Source: Catonia carolina (Eukaryota > Arthropoda > Insecta > Hemiptera > Achilidae). From it: 64,000 bases of DNA. Each line of letters opens with the position of its first letter. The stretch's first letter is position 1. Below the pieces are notes generated by a model. That model saw only the letters and a list, made by a program, of their open reading frames with translations. It searched no databases and was not told the origin of the DNA. Positions 11,763 through 22,536 of this stretch are shown here, in pieces. Location of the stretch: assembly GCA_035578175.1 (NCBI GenBank), contig JAQMRL010000022.1:1922001-1986000 (forward strand), given 5' to 3'. The position numbers were made by a program, and so were the translations under genes.

Positions 11763-12507
11763 ACGAGGGTTATTTTTTCAACTTCTGATTGTTTATAAAA
11801 ATAAAACTAATAAGAATAATAAAATAAATTTATCATCAACAGTTACGTACATTTTTGGTTACTTTTCAACAATCACCATTTAAATTGAAGTATTTATTTA
11901 TCATACTGGTGTATAAGCTTTCCAAAAACCTCATCATAAAACGTTGACGCCGGTGACTTGAAATGGATCTTTACGGTATTTTGGAGTTCATCGTCTGTTC
12001 GGAAGCTCCGAAACCATCGCTAAGTTTCACAGTAACCATCTACATTTGTCGTGGTTGCGGAGAGCATTCAACACAAAAGAAGAGAAAAGCTCACTTCTGG
12101 AGTTTTGCATCCCAGATAAAGCCCGTCCTCACAATGATGTTGTAACGAAACGGCTTCTTGAAAAGTTTCAATGGGACATTTTTAATCATTCGGCGTATAG
12201 ACCCGACTTAGACCCGAGCGACTTCTACCTGTTTCCTCAACTGAAGAAATGGCTAGTAGGGCAGAGTTTCCGAACGGACAACGAGCTCCAAGACACCGAG
12301 AAGACCCCTTTCAAGTCACTGGTGGTAACGTTTTATGAAGAGGAAAAAGGAAAGCTTGTACACCGGTAAAATAAATGCCTCAATTTTAATGGTGGTTATG
12401 GTGAAAAATAACCAAGGATGTATGTACTTTTGATAATAAATTTATTTCATTATAGTCTTTTGTTTTATTTTCATAACAAATCGGAGGTTGGAAAAAATAA
12501 CCCTCGT
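11763..12507 (+). mobile_element. Mariner-type element with inverted-duplicated 3' ends (copy 1)
   Basis: The element is bounded by inverted termini (acgagggttattttttcaac on the left, its near-complement on the right) with TA at each side (11761-11762 and 12508-12509), the normal Tc1/mariner target. The plus-strand frame 12046-12369 holds the C-terminal half of a mariner transposase: the second catalytic Asp in DKARPHND and the third in YRPDLDPSDFYLF, with 34 residues between (DD34D). The N-terminal DNA-binding region and first Asp are missing. Instead, 11763-12010 is a diverged reverse-complement copy of 12262-12507, including transposase codons, so both ends are 3' ends. No functional transposase can be encoded. 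Confidence 0.85.
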
Positions 12508-12509
12508 AT

Positions 12510-14483
12510 AATCTGTGTAGGTTGTGAAGTGTTCGATTTCATGAATTCGTACTTTACATGTTGATAACGCTTGCAGTTAGTTTAAACCGGTTTTTACAAA
12601 TTTATAAAAAAAATTATTTTTTAAATCGCTGTTGTTAAGTTGTTAATTGTACAGTTTTATTTTTCAAATATTCCATTTTACGTACCATGTCCTTTCAGAA
12701 CCCTGGTAACCTTCACTACAATTTACAATTTAATGGCAGGCAGTTTAAAAAACGGGCCCGTAACTACATTATACTAAGTCCGTAAGTTATTTAGCCACGA
12801 CATTTTCCTTCAACCAATACCACGTTACCTGATATTTTTCCTTGAAAAATATTCTATAACAATATATATTTCTGATCTCTCATCACGTGCCTAAAGTATT
12901 ACAATTTTATATTTTATAGCATTTATAATTTTGGTGCTCTTATCTGAACTTCGGAATATTTCGGAGTTGCAGATTTTTCCGATCCAAGAAACGTTCAATA
13001 TCTTTCAAAGTATCATACTTGAAATATTCGTAATATATAAATAATGTGGCTAACTCCATCGACTTTCCTTTTCACAATGATACGACGCATACTCTAAACG
13101 TAAACGTAACGACCAGAAATATCTCCTTCCGAGATAAAAAAAAACAAGGACGTTCGACTTAGCAGTTACATATGCTGCAGATGAAGTCATCAAAAAGTCT
13201 TTTTTTTTAATAAACTAAACACCACCTAATACATGAAAACATGATCAGTAAAATTAGCTATATTAAACTGCAAAAGTCCCACAAAATTTTTTGATTGTAA
13301 ATTTATTTTTATTTGTTTTACCTTTAAAAAACATTAAAGCATTATTTGCTCTCATATACTTTAATTACATATTGACATGGCAGAAAAATATAAATTTATT
13401 TTATTAGACCCATTATTTCACGATATTGATGTTATTTTCTAACTTTATTACATTTTATATTATATAACACGTTTAACGAAAATAATTTTAAGATTTTCTT
13501 TTAATTTATATTTTTCTTGCGAAGAAGGAAACATAAATATAAAAACGCATTAACGGAAATTTATAAGACTTCCGATAAGAACATTGTATACGTACTTAGT
13601 CACGCGCTAAACTCTCACTGCGTTCTTACGATTCCAAGGAAGGGAAACTCCGTCAGTTGTGCTCGTGAAGGAGATTTTATTTAAGCATTTTATTTAATTA
13701 TTTAAGCTTCACCTGCGGTCAAAAGACTTCTTCTAAATTCGTATACTACAAAATTTTTGCAGAAGAATCGTAAGATTTTCTTTCAAGTCTTTTGAATTTA
13801 ATACAATTACTTTATACTTTTCATAATTTGTTTTTTATTTTTCATCCGTAAATTCGTAATGTTTGATAACTAAAATTTTTACTTTAAATCTTATACACGG
13901 ATTAATTCACTTTATTTACGCAATATTATTACATTCAGTCTCGAAATAAATTTTCAAATGTTTTGATTTTTATCTCTAAAAATATTAGAAAGAATCTTTT
14001 TACAAATTCATCAGATTGTAATCACTTTGTCAATTTTCAGACATTTTAAAACTATATTAAGGGCAATATGCTTTGCAACGGTTATAATAGTTAGCTTACT
14101 CAGTAAAAACAGCATTTAGAATTTTAAATTCTCTTATTTCTGGACTGAAAAAAGCTAAAATTGTTTTTAATCCGTTTCAAAATTGATAATATTTCTTAAA
14201 ACATCAAAGCGATTCTTTAATTGCCTACTTAATTTTATTGCCTAACTTGTTATTTAGACTCTGCTAAATATTTAATAAATAATTAGAAATTATTATTATT
14301 TTATTAAGTTTAATAATTAATTAATTTTATTAATTATTATTAATAAATAATAATAATTAATTTTAATTTAATATATTAGTTTAGATAAACGACTGAATTG
14401 TAAATCACATACAGAACGAAAAGAAACAACATAAAGTTTAAACAATTGTATCGGAGCTAGAAAAACAATAAACACTTACATTA
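12510..14483. other. AT-rich intergenic, no gene seen
   Basis: I see no element boundary or protein motif. Around 13,600-13,680 composition is somewhat richer in GC. Around 14,285-14,375 there is an extreme run of TTA/AAT steps. Confidence 0.55.
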
Positions 14484-14860
14484 AACAATAAATTGCTATT
14501 TTACAAAACTATCGTAAAACCAATTAGGACGTATGGAATCCAGTTGTGGGAGACAGAAAATTACTCACACACAGAAATCCTGAAAAGGATTCAATCTAAC
14601 TAAGAAAAATCACATTACAACCATGGTACATAACAAATAACGTACTACACAAAGATTTAAACATTCCTATAGTCCGACACGATATTAACACATAGTAAAA
14701 ATTACCAGTGAAGACGTAAATTACACAGAAACCATCTGTTTATCTCATTTTTAGACAATATAGACAACAACCGTAGACTAAAATGTATGGACACATTCCA
14801 CGGATTTATTGTAAAATAATTTCAGCGTAAAATACTAAATGCGATACACGATGAAGTTCC
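14484..14860 (+). pseudogene. Jockey-like LINE relic
   Basis: Plus-strand frames read LLFYKTIVKPIRTYGIQLW, matching the LLYKxxLxPIWTYGxQL block of the Jockey copies at 38.8 and 48 kb, and further on a block corresponding to DLNIPxV. In-frame stops and deletions make it a dead fragment of the region after the RT domain. Confidence 0.7.
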
Positions 14861-16833
14861 TCCATTGGGAAGTTTCTTTACTCATGATTGGTTAAGTAAG
14901 TTAATCTACTTATTATTTTATTCCAGAGTAGATTGCAGATATTACTACAATAAAAATTACTTATTATGTTCTTAAAAGTATTTTTTTTATTAATTACGAT
15001 ATTGTTGATGTGGGTTATTTTTAAAGACTTTTAAGAATGATGCAATTTATCCTGATTGATAATTTAGTTCAAAGACCTAATTTAGACCAAGCACTGTTAT
15101 GTGAAATGTCAATCTGTGAAATTTAAATTACATGGCATATAAAGCTACATGCGTTAATGTAGTGTTTGCATAATAAATTTCCAAACAGTTGCCTCACTGA
15201 TTAAGTATGTAGCATACATCTCGTACATCCAACGTGTATGCGATTAAATGCATGTTCTGAAGTTGTAGCTGCACAAATAGAATATATTTCTGTACTTGCT
15301 CTCTCCGTACGACCAAATTTCAAAATCTCACAATTAAGATCATTATTAAAATAATTTTTGAATATAGATGTAGTTATCTACTTATTATTTCTGGGAGTAA
15401 GTCATTTTTTCGGAAATTATTTCCCGTTTTTAAGTCATCAGTAAAGTTGCATGGGAAGTACACCATTTTTGTAATAGAACTTTTGTGAAACAATAGCGTT
15501 GGAAAACTACCGTATTTTGGTTGTTTGTTGATAAAGAAATTGAAAAGTTAAGTAGGAATAGATTTAGTAGTTAATTACCTCAAAAGCTACATATATTTCA
15601 ACATATTTACAAAATAATTTGTTAAAGATTCTATTCAAAATATGTGGAATTTTTCTCTTGGTTGATTTAAATTGCAAATGTGTCACTAAGTTGTTAAACT
15701 CAACACTTATACACAATGCTTATAAAATACTATTTCCTCTATTATTTTTTCAAATTTTCAATCTGTCACTTAAAATTTTCTTTGTGTAAATGTCTGATAA
15801 GATAAGAACATCTAGATTGGCACTAGCTGTTTCCTGAATGCTGTTCATATCAAAAAGGTCTACCCAAACTAATGTCTAAAATTTAAATACTGTATAAAGC
15901 TTACTTTACAGCACGTATGTTATTGAACTGTCACCTATTTATAACTTTCTGTGTAATTATTTGTTTATCTCTTTCTAATACTGCCTGACGTTATTAGTAT
16001 CTTAATTTTAACTGAATTTTACACCTCTCCGTTTAACCAAAATTTTATAACTGACGAGTAATCATGAAGGGATCAAAAGATTTTTCAAAACCAAATTCGC
16101 TCAAAAAAAATTAGATCAAAAGAAATTTTCCAAAAGGTTTTCAAAAAGTGAAGGAAGACATTATACAGAAAGTAGATTATTGATGAGGAATTAAGTCTGT
16201 TCCACCAATTCACGAAAAGATTAACTCCAAATGAGTCCATAGTTTCCAGTCTGTTCCCAAAACATAAACTTTTAAACCTGGGTAGAGGAGCTCACTGTAC
16301 CATTTACATAAGCTACATGAAATTTTTTATTTTAATGTTTTGCTTCTAGTCGCTTTTTAAATTCGTTCTCCGTATGCCATAATAGGTCCCCTAAAGTCGC
16401 GTCGGCTATCACTATGATGTACTGTTACCTGGGTAAAAGGAAAAGCTCCAACACTGGAGATCTCTCATGTTCCTTAACCAGAACACACCTATCACTTACC
16501 AATACCACATCGACTATTAATTTTCCTTTCAGTATTACGTGGAGTCATTTACGTTGATCATCTAAAAGAACATGAGCCAAGTACGCCAATTTGTAGTACT
16601 TAAAATGTTAAAAAGCTTTCTTTCGCATAAGCATTCGACAACACCTTCTCAATCGTTTCTCATGATCTCAATGGGAATTGAAAAATTCTTCTGTAAAGAA
16701 TTCTTCAATGCAACAAAACAGACAAACGCAATATTGCTTCGAACTCTACTTAACCTAATCATTGCTAGATAAATAAACTGTAATTTTAATGACAACCCCT
16801 AGGATAGTAATCTATTAAAAATAACCCTACAAA
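14861..16833. other. AT-rich intergenic, no gene seen
   Basis: The 66-aa frame at 16572-16772 has no recognisable motif. No repeats shared with the rest of the window were noticed. Confidence 0.55.
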
Positions 16834-16837
16834 TAAC

Positions 16838-17422
16838 TGTAATAGGATTGTAATAGATACACATACGAACACCTAACGCATAACGGACAGTGGAAACAAA
16901 ACATAACGAACAGTACGCACAAAACAAAACAAAACATAACAAACAGTACGCACGTAACGACATTCCAACGTAAACATAAACACTCTTACAGCATCAACAT
17001 CAATGTACCACCAGATGATCTTATTTACACAACGTCAGATGTGAGTACAAAAAAAAAAAAAAAAAAAAGACAATTTTCGTAATTTAAATAAATTGGATTG
17101 TTGTCCTCACTCTCTTTTAAAACTTTTAAAGGGATAGGTGATATACAATTTTTATAAAAAACAGAAAACAAAATATTAATAATTTATTAATTTTTTTCAA
17201 CTTTATTTTGATGAAAGTATTTTAGAAGATTTAATAATTACTCCAACTGAATTTAAAGAATTTTAATTTTCTTTTAAGAATTTAATTGTTTTAAGAATTT
17301 TAATTGTTTTAAATATTTCAACATTGGATTTGATAAGATTTTCTTTCTTGAATAAAACAAAACACTAGTTAGATTTTCGATAAAAGCTTTTGAATTTTAT
17401 TTCACGAACCTGGGACGTAACA
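16838..17422 (+). repeat. 5' LTR
   Basis: The LTR starts TGTAATAGGATTG and ends GGGACGTAACA. It contains a 20-bp block repeated with one mismatch at 16901-16920 and 16934-16953 (acataacgaacagtacgcac type), a 20-base A-run at about 17,049-17,068, and AATAAA at 17087-17092 as a candidate polyadenylation signal. Its own promoter is not obvious from sequence. It matches the 3' LTR 5,699 bases downstream. Confidence 0.96.
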
Positions 17423-17426
17423 AAAA

Positions 17427-17444
17427 TGGTGCATCGACCGGGAA
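17427..17444 (+). promoter_or_regulatory. Primer-binding site, tRNA-Gly
   Basis: The 18 bases tggtgcatcgaccgggaa lie 4 bases after the LTR. They are complementary to the 3' end of insect tRNA-Gly(GCC), whose acceptor and T-arm end is, from memory, TTCCCGGCCGATGCACCA; 17 of 18 positions match. This is where minus-strand DNA synthesis would be primed. Confidence 0.8.
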
Positions 17445-17450
17445 ATTAAA

Positions 17451-17556
17451 CAAGGATAAACCAGGACAAAACAAGGATAAACCAGGATAAAAACAGGGAT
17501 AAACCAGGATAAAACAAGGATAAACCAAGATACGACAAGGATAAACCAGGATATAA
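17451..17556 (+). repeat. Five 21-22-bp tandem repeats in the gypsy-type leader
   Basis: Five units with consensus caaggataaaccaggataaa start at 17451, 17472, 17494, 17515 and 17536. They sit between the primer-binding site and gag, the place where the Drosophila gypsy element carries its tandem insulator sites. That parallel is positional only; the motif differs. A packaging or translation role is equally possible. Confidence 0.85.
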
Positions 17557-17759
17557 ATCAGAATATCATAAAAACTAAAACAAAATTCAATAAATATCAT
17601 CAATAAATCTTCTAAAATTCATAAAAATCAATTATCAATAACAATTTCAAAAAACGTAACAATCTCACATCTGGCAAGTGTATTGAAATTATCTGGTAAG
17701 GCATTGTTTACATACATTTAAATAGTCATCATTACAGAAAACAATAAACAGGTAGAAAC

Positions 17760-19133
17760 ATGGATAGACAAGTAGCACCAATTCTTGACCCCACTAAATT
17801 AGACGAAACAAACGTTAATTTCCAATTACGAATACGAAAAAGTACAACAACAGGAAACGTAAGACAAAAAAGACAAAGGTTACAAAAACTCTTAAATAAT
17901 GGACGACAAATTGACTTAACTACGCTACATAGGTTTGACATAGACAAACAACTGACGGAGTGTCAAAACTATTTGGTAAAGTTACGAAACCTAGAAAATT
18001 TAACTGAAGTAGAAAAGTATAATGCTGAAACATTTGATGATAGGCTTAATAAATTATTAACATTCATATTAACAAATAAACCAGATAAACTTGTAGGATT
18101 TCAAAATTTAAAGGGAGAATTTGATATTTGGAAACTTAATAGGTTACAAAATTTCGAAATTGAGCCTAATTTAGAACAAAACAACATAAATATTGAAAAC
18201 GCACATTTAGGAAATGAGTTCTTACTTGATCAACAAGAAAATTTTGGTGTTAACCATATTAATATTTTACATTCCCCAGTAATGCAAAATCCTGTTCTTA
18301 GAAACGAAACTCCTGATATATTAATACCGAATGCAGTAGGTAATCATAATCCAGCCTATTTTAATCGTGAGTTAAACTTCAATTGGACGAAAATTGCAAA
18401 TCCAATTGAAAATGAATTAAAGCAATTAACTATAACTGATGGACGTGATATTGATATACTAGTACGAAATATCAAAATAATTAAACAAATTCAGAAACGT
18501 TATGCAGTAGATTTACCTTTAGTATTGTTAACTCAATTTATGACAGGCTTTACTGAACAAATCTTTGAGAATTCAATTAAAAATAATCATAATTTCGATC
18601 AATTTCATAGAGATTTAGTCAACAAATTCATAACGCCAAAAATGAAAGAAATATTAAAACTCAAATTGTTGTACCGAAATCAGTCGCAAACAGAGACACT
18701 TAATGAATACATAAAAGAAATTTTAGAACACCATGAGGTATTAAGATTAGATCTAACAGAAGGTGAGTTAATTAATATAATTTTAACCGGTTTAAATGAA
18801 GTATACGCCGCACATATAGGTATAATTGGCCAACCTCGTAACTTACAAGATTTCAATAAACTAGATACCTATGTCTATGAGAGAGTTTATGCTAGGACTC
18901 TGAATGACATCGGCGTATCTAAAATAAGTGATACGAGCGTAATACAAGATATAAATAGCATGGTACCTTCACGAGGTAAACAAAATATATTAAAAGATAC
19001 AACTTACAACACCGTTAGATCACAAATGCCTGCAACCACTTTAAAATGTTTCTATTGCCATAAATTAGGTCATATCAAACGAAATTGTAAACTTTTACAA
19101 CAAAAAGGAAATAATAATGTTTCAAAAAACTAA
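17760..19133 (+). CDS. gag: Gag polyprotein of Ty3/Gypsy element
   Basis: This 457-aa protein is the structural Gag that assembles the particle and binds element RNA. The middle and C-terminal part (roughly residues 225-390) has the helical character of the retrotransposon gag family, with the block KLLYRNQSQTETLNEYIKEI. Residues 430-443 form one CCHC zinc knuckle, CFYCHKLGHIKRNC (C-x2-C-x4-H-x4-C). The start is the first ATG after the leader repeats. The stop is TAA at 19131-19133, directly behind an in-register A AAA AAC heptamer, so most ribosomes would stop and make Gag while a fraction would shift into pol. The frame is intact. Confidence 0.93.
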   Translation: MDRQVAPILDPTKLDETNVNFQLRIRKSTTTGNVRQKRQRLQKLLNNGRQIDLTTLHRFDIDKQLTECQNYLVKLRNLENLTEVEKYNAETFDDRLNKLLTFILTNKPDKLVGFQNLKGEFDIWKLNRLQNFEIEPNLEQNNINIENAHLGNEFLLDQQENFGVNHINILHSPVMQNPVLRNETPDILIPNAVGNHNPAYFNRELNFNWTKIANPIENELKQLTITDGRDIDILVRNIKIIKQIQKRYAVDLPLVLLTQFMTGFTEQIFENSIKNNHNFDQFHRDLVNKFITPKMKEILKLKLLYRNQSQTETLNEYIKEILEHHEVLRLDLTEGELINIILTGLNEVYAAHIGIIGQPRNLQDFNKLDTYVYERVYARTLNDIGVSKISDTSVIQDINSMVPSRGKQNILKDTTYNTVRSQMPATTLKCFYCHKLGHIKRNCKLLQQKGNNNVSKN

Positions 19134-19180
19134 ATGTTTACAAATGTACTGACCATAAACATATGATGTGCATTTGTAAA
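19124..19180 (+). promoter_or_regulatory. -1 ribosomal frameshift signal (gag/pol)
   Basis: The heptamer A AAA AAC occupies 19124-19130 in the gag register (TCA AAA AAC TAA). After a 6-nt spacer, 19137-19149 (tttacaaatgtac) pairs with 19168-19180 (gtgcatttgtaaa) as a 13-bp stem with a single G-U pair and an 18-nt loop. The pol frame is -1 relative to gag and is open from 19118. Heptamer, spacing, stem and frame all fit a standard -1 frameshift site. Confidence 0.85.
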
Positions 19181-22100
19181 AATAATTCAAGTAAATATTT
19201 AAGGTTGAAAGAAAATAAGTTAAATTGTAATTTTTCTTTAAAAACATTACCAATAAAAATTAAAAATAACATATTTAATGCCCTTATCGATTCAGGTTCC
19301 ACCCATAATATTATAAATCAACAACTGTATACATTTTTAAAAAATAAAAAGGCAATTATAGAGGAAGAAAACATTAATACAATTTGTCTCACAGCTGATC
19401 GATTTCCTTTAAAAATAAATAAACAAATTTGGATTAAGGTTAATCTTCAAAAATTATCATGGAAAGTGAATTTTAAAATATTATCCAAATTACAACACCG
19501 AATAATACTCGGGATGAATTTTTTACAAACAACCCGCGCAATAGTTAACCCAACAAAATCTTTCATAACTTTTGATTGGGCAAGAGGTAAACAATTTCAC
19601 TTAACCGACCTATCTCCAGAACAAATTAACAACGTGGAACAAAGTGAGTATATTAAAAATACAATTAATGATTTATGTAAAGAATTTCCTGATGTTCTTA
19701 CAACTAAATTAGGTTGTACTCATGTATTGAAATACGATATTGTACTTAAAAATAATGAAATTATTAAATCTAGACCCTATCCTTTAAATCCGATAAAAAC
19801 GTTTCAAATGAAACAACAAATTGACAAATTATTAAAAGATAAGGTAATTCGAGAAAGTATTTCCCCCTATTCTTCCCCAGCATTTTTAATTCCGAAACCA
19901 AACGGAACTAGTCGTCTAGTTGTAGATTATCGTCAAGTTAACCTAATAATTGATTCAGAGGCACAACCTTTGCCGAATATAAATCATGCGTTCCAATGGT
20001 TTTCCAATGCAAGATGGTTTAGTACGTTAGATTTAGCACAAGCGTACCATCAGATCCCATTGACAGAAAAATCTCGTCAAATTACTGCATTTTGTACACC
20101 AGATGGTTTGTACGAATATGAAAGGTTACCTTTTGGTTTGTCGACTGGTGCGCAAGTTTTAACTCGCCTTATGAATACATTATTCAAAAATATTAAATAT
20201 AAATTTGTATTTAATTATATGGATGATATATTAATATATTCAAAAAGTTTTACAGAGCATGTTAAACATATCAAAATAGTATTGTCAATTTTACGGAAAG
20301 CTGGCATTACAGTTAATCCTGATAAAGTGACATTTGCTGTAAATGAAATACCGTTTCTCGGACATGTATTGTCGTACAAAGGAGTCTCTATAGACTCAAA
20401 TAGGACACAAAAAATATTACAGTACCCACAGCCTACGACAGTAAAACAAGTACATCGATTTTGTGGTATGGTTAATTATTTTTCCAAATTTATCAAAAAT
20501 TATGCTGATAGAATTGAACCACTAAATAAATTACGTCGCAAAAACACTCCGTTTATCTGGCACGACGCTCAAAAACTTGCGTTTGAAGATCTCAAACAGG
20601 CAATCGCTAATCCACCGGTATTAGCAATTCCAGACTTTTCCAAAACTTTCATTTTGCAGACGGATGCGTCTGATACAGGTCTAGGAGCTGTCCTACTTCA
20701 GGAACAAGAAGGATCTAGGAAACCTATAGCGTATGCTTCTAAAACACTAACAGAAGCAGAACGAAAGTTTTCAGCATATGAAAGAGAGTGTCTTGCAGTT
20801 GTTTTCGCAACGGATCATTTCAGGACCTATTTAACACATCGCGAATTTCTTTTAGAAACTGATAATCAAGCCTTAGCCTGGCTTCTTTCCAAACCAAAAC
20901 AGTTAGGTAGATTAGCTAGATGGTTACTCCGAATATCTGTCTTTAAATTTAAAATTAATCACATCCGTGGTTCAGATAATAATGTTGCCGATGCATTATC
21001 GAGGATGTATGATCTAAATAACGAAGATATTCCGCAGGATATAACTTATATTAATAGTTTATTGTCACAATTCCCCCTATCTTTTACAGACGTCAAACTA
21101 CATCAGGAACAGGATACCTTTATCCTACAACAAAAACAACAAAGGAATAGTAAATTTTGTTTATCCAAAGGAGTCCTATGTTCAAAAAATAAACATAATA
21201 ATCCAACCAAAATCGTACTTCCCGACTCTTTAAAAGATTTAGTATTTAAATATTTTCATGATTCGGAGATTGGTGGACACTTAGGTGTTGAGAAAACTAT
21301 ACACAAAATCACACGATATTTTTATTGGCCAGCTATATATCGAGAAATTCCTCTGAAAGTCAAGGCTTGTACGACCTGCCAACGAAGCAAACCTGGGATA
21401 AATTATAAATGGGGAAATCTCAGTTCCAGAGTTCCGACAGCGCCATTTGACACACTGTTTATTGATACCGTCGGTAGCCTAGCAAAAACCAATCAAGGAT
21501 ATAAATATATTCTAGTGGTAGTCGATAGTTTCTCAAAATTCACATGGTTAGCCCCGTTAAAAAACACTAATACATCCTCTATTATACATGAATTAAAACG
21601 TATTTTCCAAAGTTATTCTATTCCAAGATTGATTGTCACAGATAATGCTAAAAATTTTAATTCCATAATGTTTAAAAACTTTTGTTTCAATTTAGGCATA
21701 AAACGAACAACCCTCTCACCCTATCACCCTCAACCATCGCATGCAGAACGTTTAAACCGAAATCTTAGGTCTATCCTTATTGCGTATCATGCAAAGACTC
21801 AAGCAACTTGGGACAAATCTTTATTTTGGTTTCAATTAGCTTTCAATATGGCTAAACATAATGCTCATGGGAAATGCCCATTTGACATATTGCATACTTT
21901 TCCAGCTCACACTCCATTAGATAGAGCATGGAATATCCAAGATATCCTCCATAGAAATCCTATACGTTCTAGTAATATGATGTGTGATATTAGAAGAAAA
22001 CTAGTTAAATCACATAATGATATGGCACGTCGATATAATGCTACACGCCATCCCAATCCATTTTCAGTGGGAGATAAAGTTCTGCTAAAAACTCACCCCG

Positions 22101-22261
22101 TTAGTTCAAAACAAAAAAATATTTGTGCCAAAATGGCGTATCGATGGTCTGAACCTTTTTATATCATCGGCTTCTCTACTCCAGTTACAGCGTTACTTCG
22201 TAAGACTGTAGGAGGAGATATCACTAAAGAACATATTTCTAATATTAAAAAAGTTAAATAG
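19163..22261 (+). CDS. pol: Pol polyprotein (protease, RT, RNase H, integrase)
   Basis: The 1,032 residues counted from the first ATG hold, in order: aspartic protease with DSG at 43-45; reverse transcriptase with YMDD at 352-355 and the LPFGL block before it; RNase H with the TDAS motif (Asp 501); integrase with an HHCC zinc module starting at His 699 and a catalytic triad Asp 768, Asp 827, Glu 862; then a C-terminal stretch with WSEPFYI resembling the GPY/F module. No stop or frameshift interrupts it. The frame is open from 19118, overlapping gag by 16 bases. The ATG at 19163 lies in the loop of the frameshift stem, so the real N-terminus is probably a Gag-Pol fusion and not this Met. Confidence 0.95.
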   Translation: MMCICKNNSSKYLRLKENKLNCNFSLKTLPIKIKNNIFNALIDSGSTHNIINQQLYTFLKNKKAIIEEENINTICLTADRFPLKINKQIWIKVNLQKLSWKVNFKILSKLQHRIILGMNFLQTTRAIVNPTKSFITFDWARGKQFHLTDLSPEQINNVEQSEYIKNTINDLCKEFPDVLTTKLGCTHVLKYDIVLKNNEIIKSRPYPLNPIKTFQMKQQIDKLLKDKVIRESISPYSSPAFLIPKPNGTSRLVVDYRQVNLIIDSEAQPLPNINHAFQWFSNARWFSTLDLAQAYHQIPLTEKSRQITAFCTPDGLYEYERLPFGLSTGAQVLTRLMNTLFKNIKYKFVFNYMDDILIYSKSFTEHVKHIKIVLSILRKAGITVNPDKVTFAVNEIPFLGHVLSYKGVSIDSNRTQKILQYPQPTTVKQVHRFCGMVNYFSKFIKNYADRIEPLNKLRRKNTPFIWHDAQKLAFEDLKQAIANPPVLAIPDFSKTFILQTDASDTGLGAVLLQEQEGSRKPIAYASKTLTEAERKFSAYERECLAVVFATDHFRTYLTHREFLLETDNQALAWLLSKPKQLGRLARWLLRISVFKFKINHIRGSDNNVADALSRMYDLNNEDIPQDITYINSLLSQFPLSFTDVKLHQEQDTFILQQKQQRNSKFCLSKGVLCSKNKHNNPTKIVLPDSLKDLVFKYFHDSEIGGHLGVEKTIHKITRYFYWPAIYREIPLKVKACTTCQRSKPGINYKWGNLSSRVPTAPFDTLFIDTVGSLAKTNQGYKYILVVVDSFSKFTWLAPLKNTNTSSIIHELKRIFQSYSIPRLIVTDNAKNFNSIMFKNFCFNLGIKRTTLSPYHPQPSHAERLNRNLRSILIAYHAKTQATWDKSLFWFQLAFNMAKHNAHGKCPFDILHTFPAHTPLDRAWNIQDILHRNPIRSSNMMCDIRRKLVKSHNDMARRYNATRHPNPFSVGDKVLLKTHPVSSKQKNICAKMAYRWSEPFYIIGFSTPVTALLRKTVGGDITKEHISNIKKVK

Positions 22262-22536
22262 TATACTCATAAATTACATAATTTATTTTTAGGTGCTGTC
22301 TGTAGCGATCCTCGAGTTTGGGATGATTGTAATAAAAAAAAAAAAAAAAAAAAAAATGCTGTTTGCATGTTGTTTGAATGTTTTATTGAATGGGGCCCCA
22401 AATGAATGTATATTACCATCTCAAGCCGACAACTGCTACATACTCATCTTCTCTTTTTCAATTTTAACACTCACCCCCTTTATTTTGCTTACACGTACTG
22501 TGTGCTTCTCTTTACTCTCCGGGGGGAGGGGAAGAT
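22262..22536 (+). other. Gypsy 3' non-coding region with polypurine tract
   Basis: This 275-base stretch separates pol from the 3' LTR. It contains a long A-run (about 22,330-22,354) and ends in the polypurine tract ggggggaggggaaga at 22521-22535, the primer site for plus-strand DNA synthesis. There is no env-sized frame. A pyrimidine-rich AG (ttatttttag, 22283-22292) looks like a splice acceptor, but nothing downstream supports using it. Confidence 0.8.

Noticed and set aside
17722..17947. Minus-strand 71-aa frame overlapping gag
   Set aside because: Antisense shadow of gag.
19163..19165. ATG as the true start of pol
   Set aside because: It lies inside the loop of the frameshift stem, and pol is already open upstream; a -1 frameshift from gag explains the layout better.
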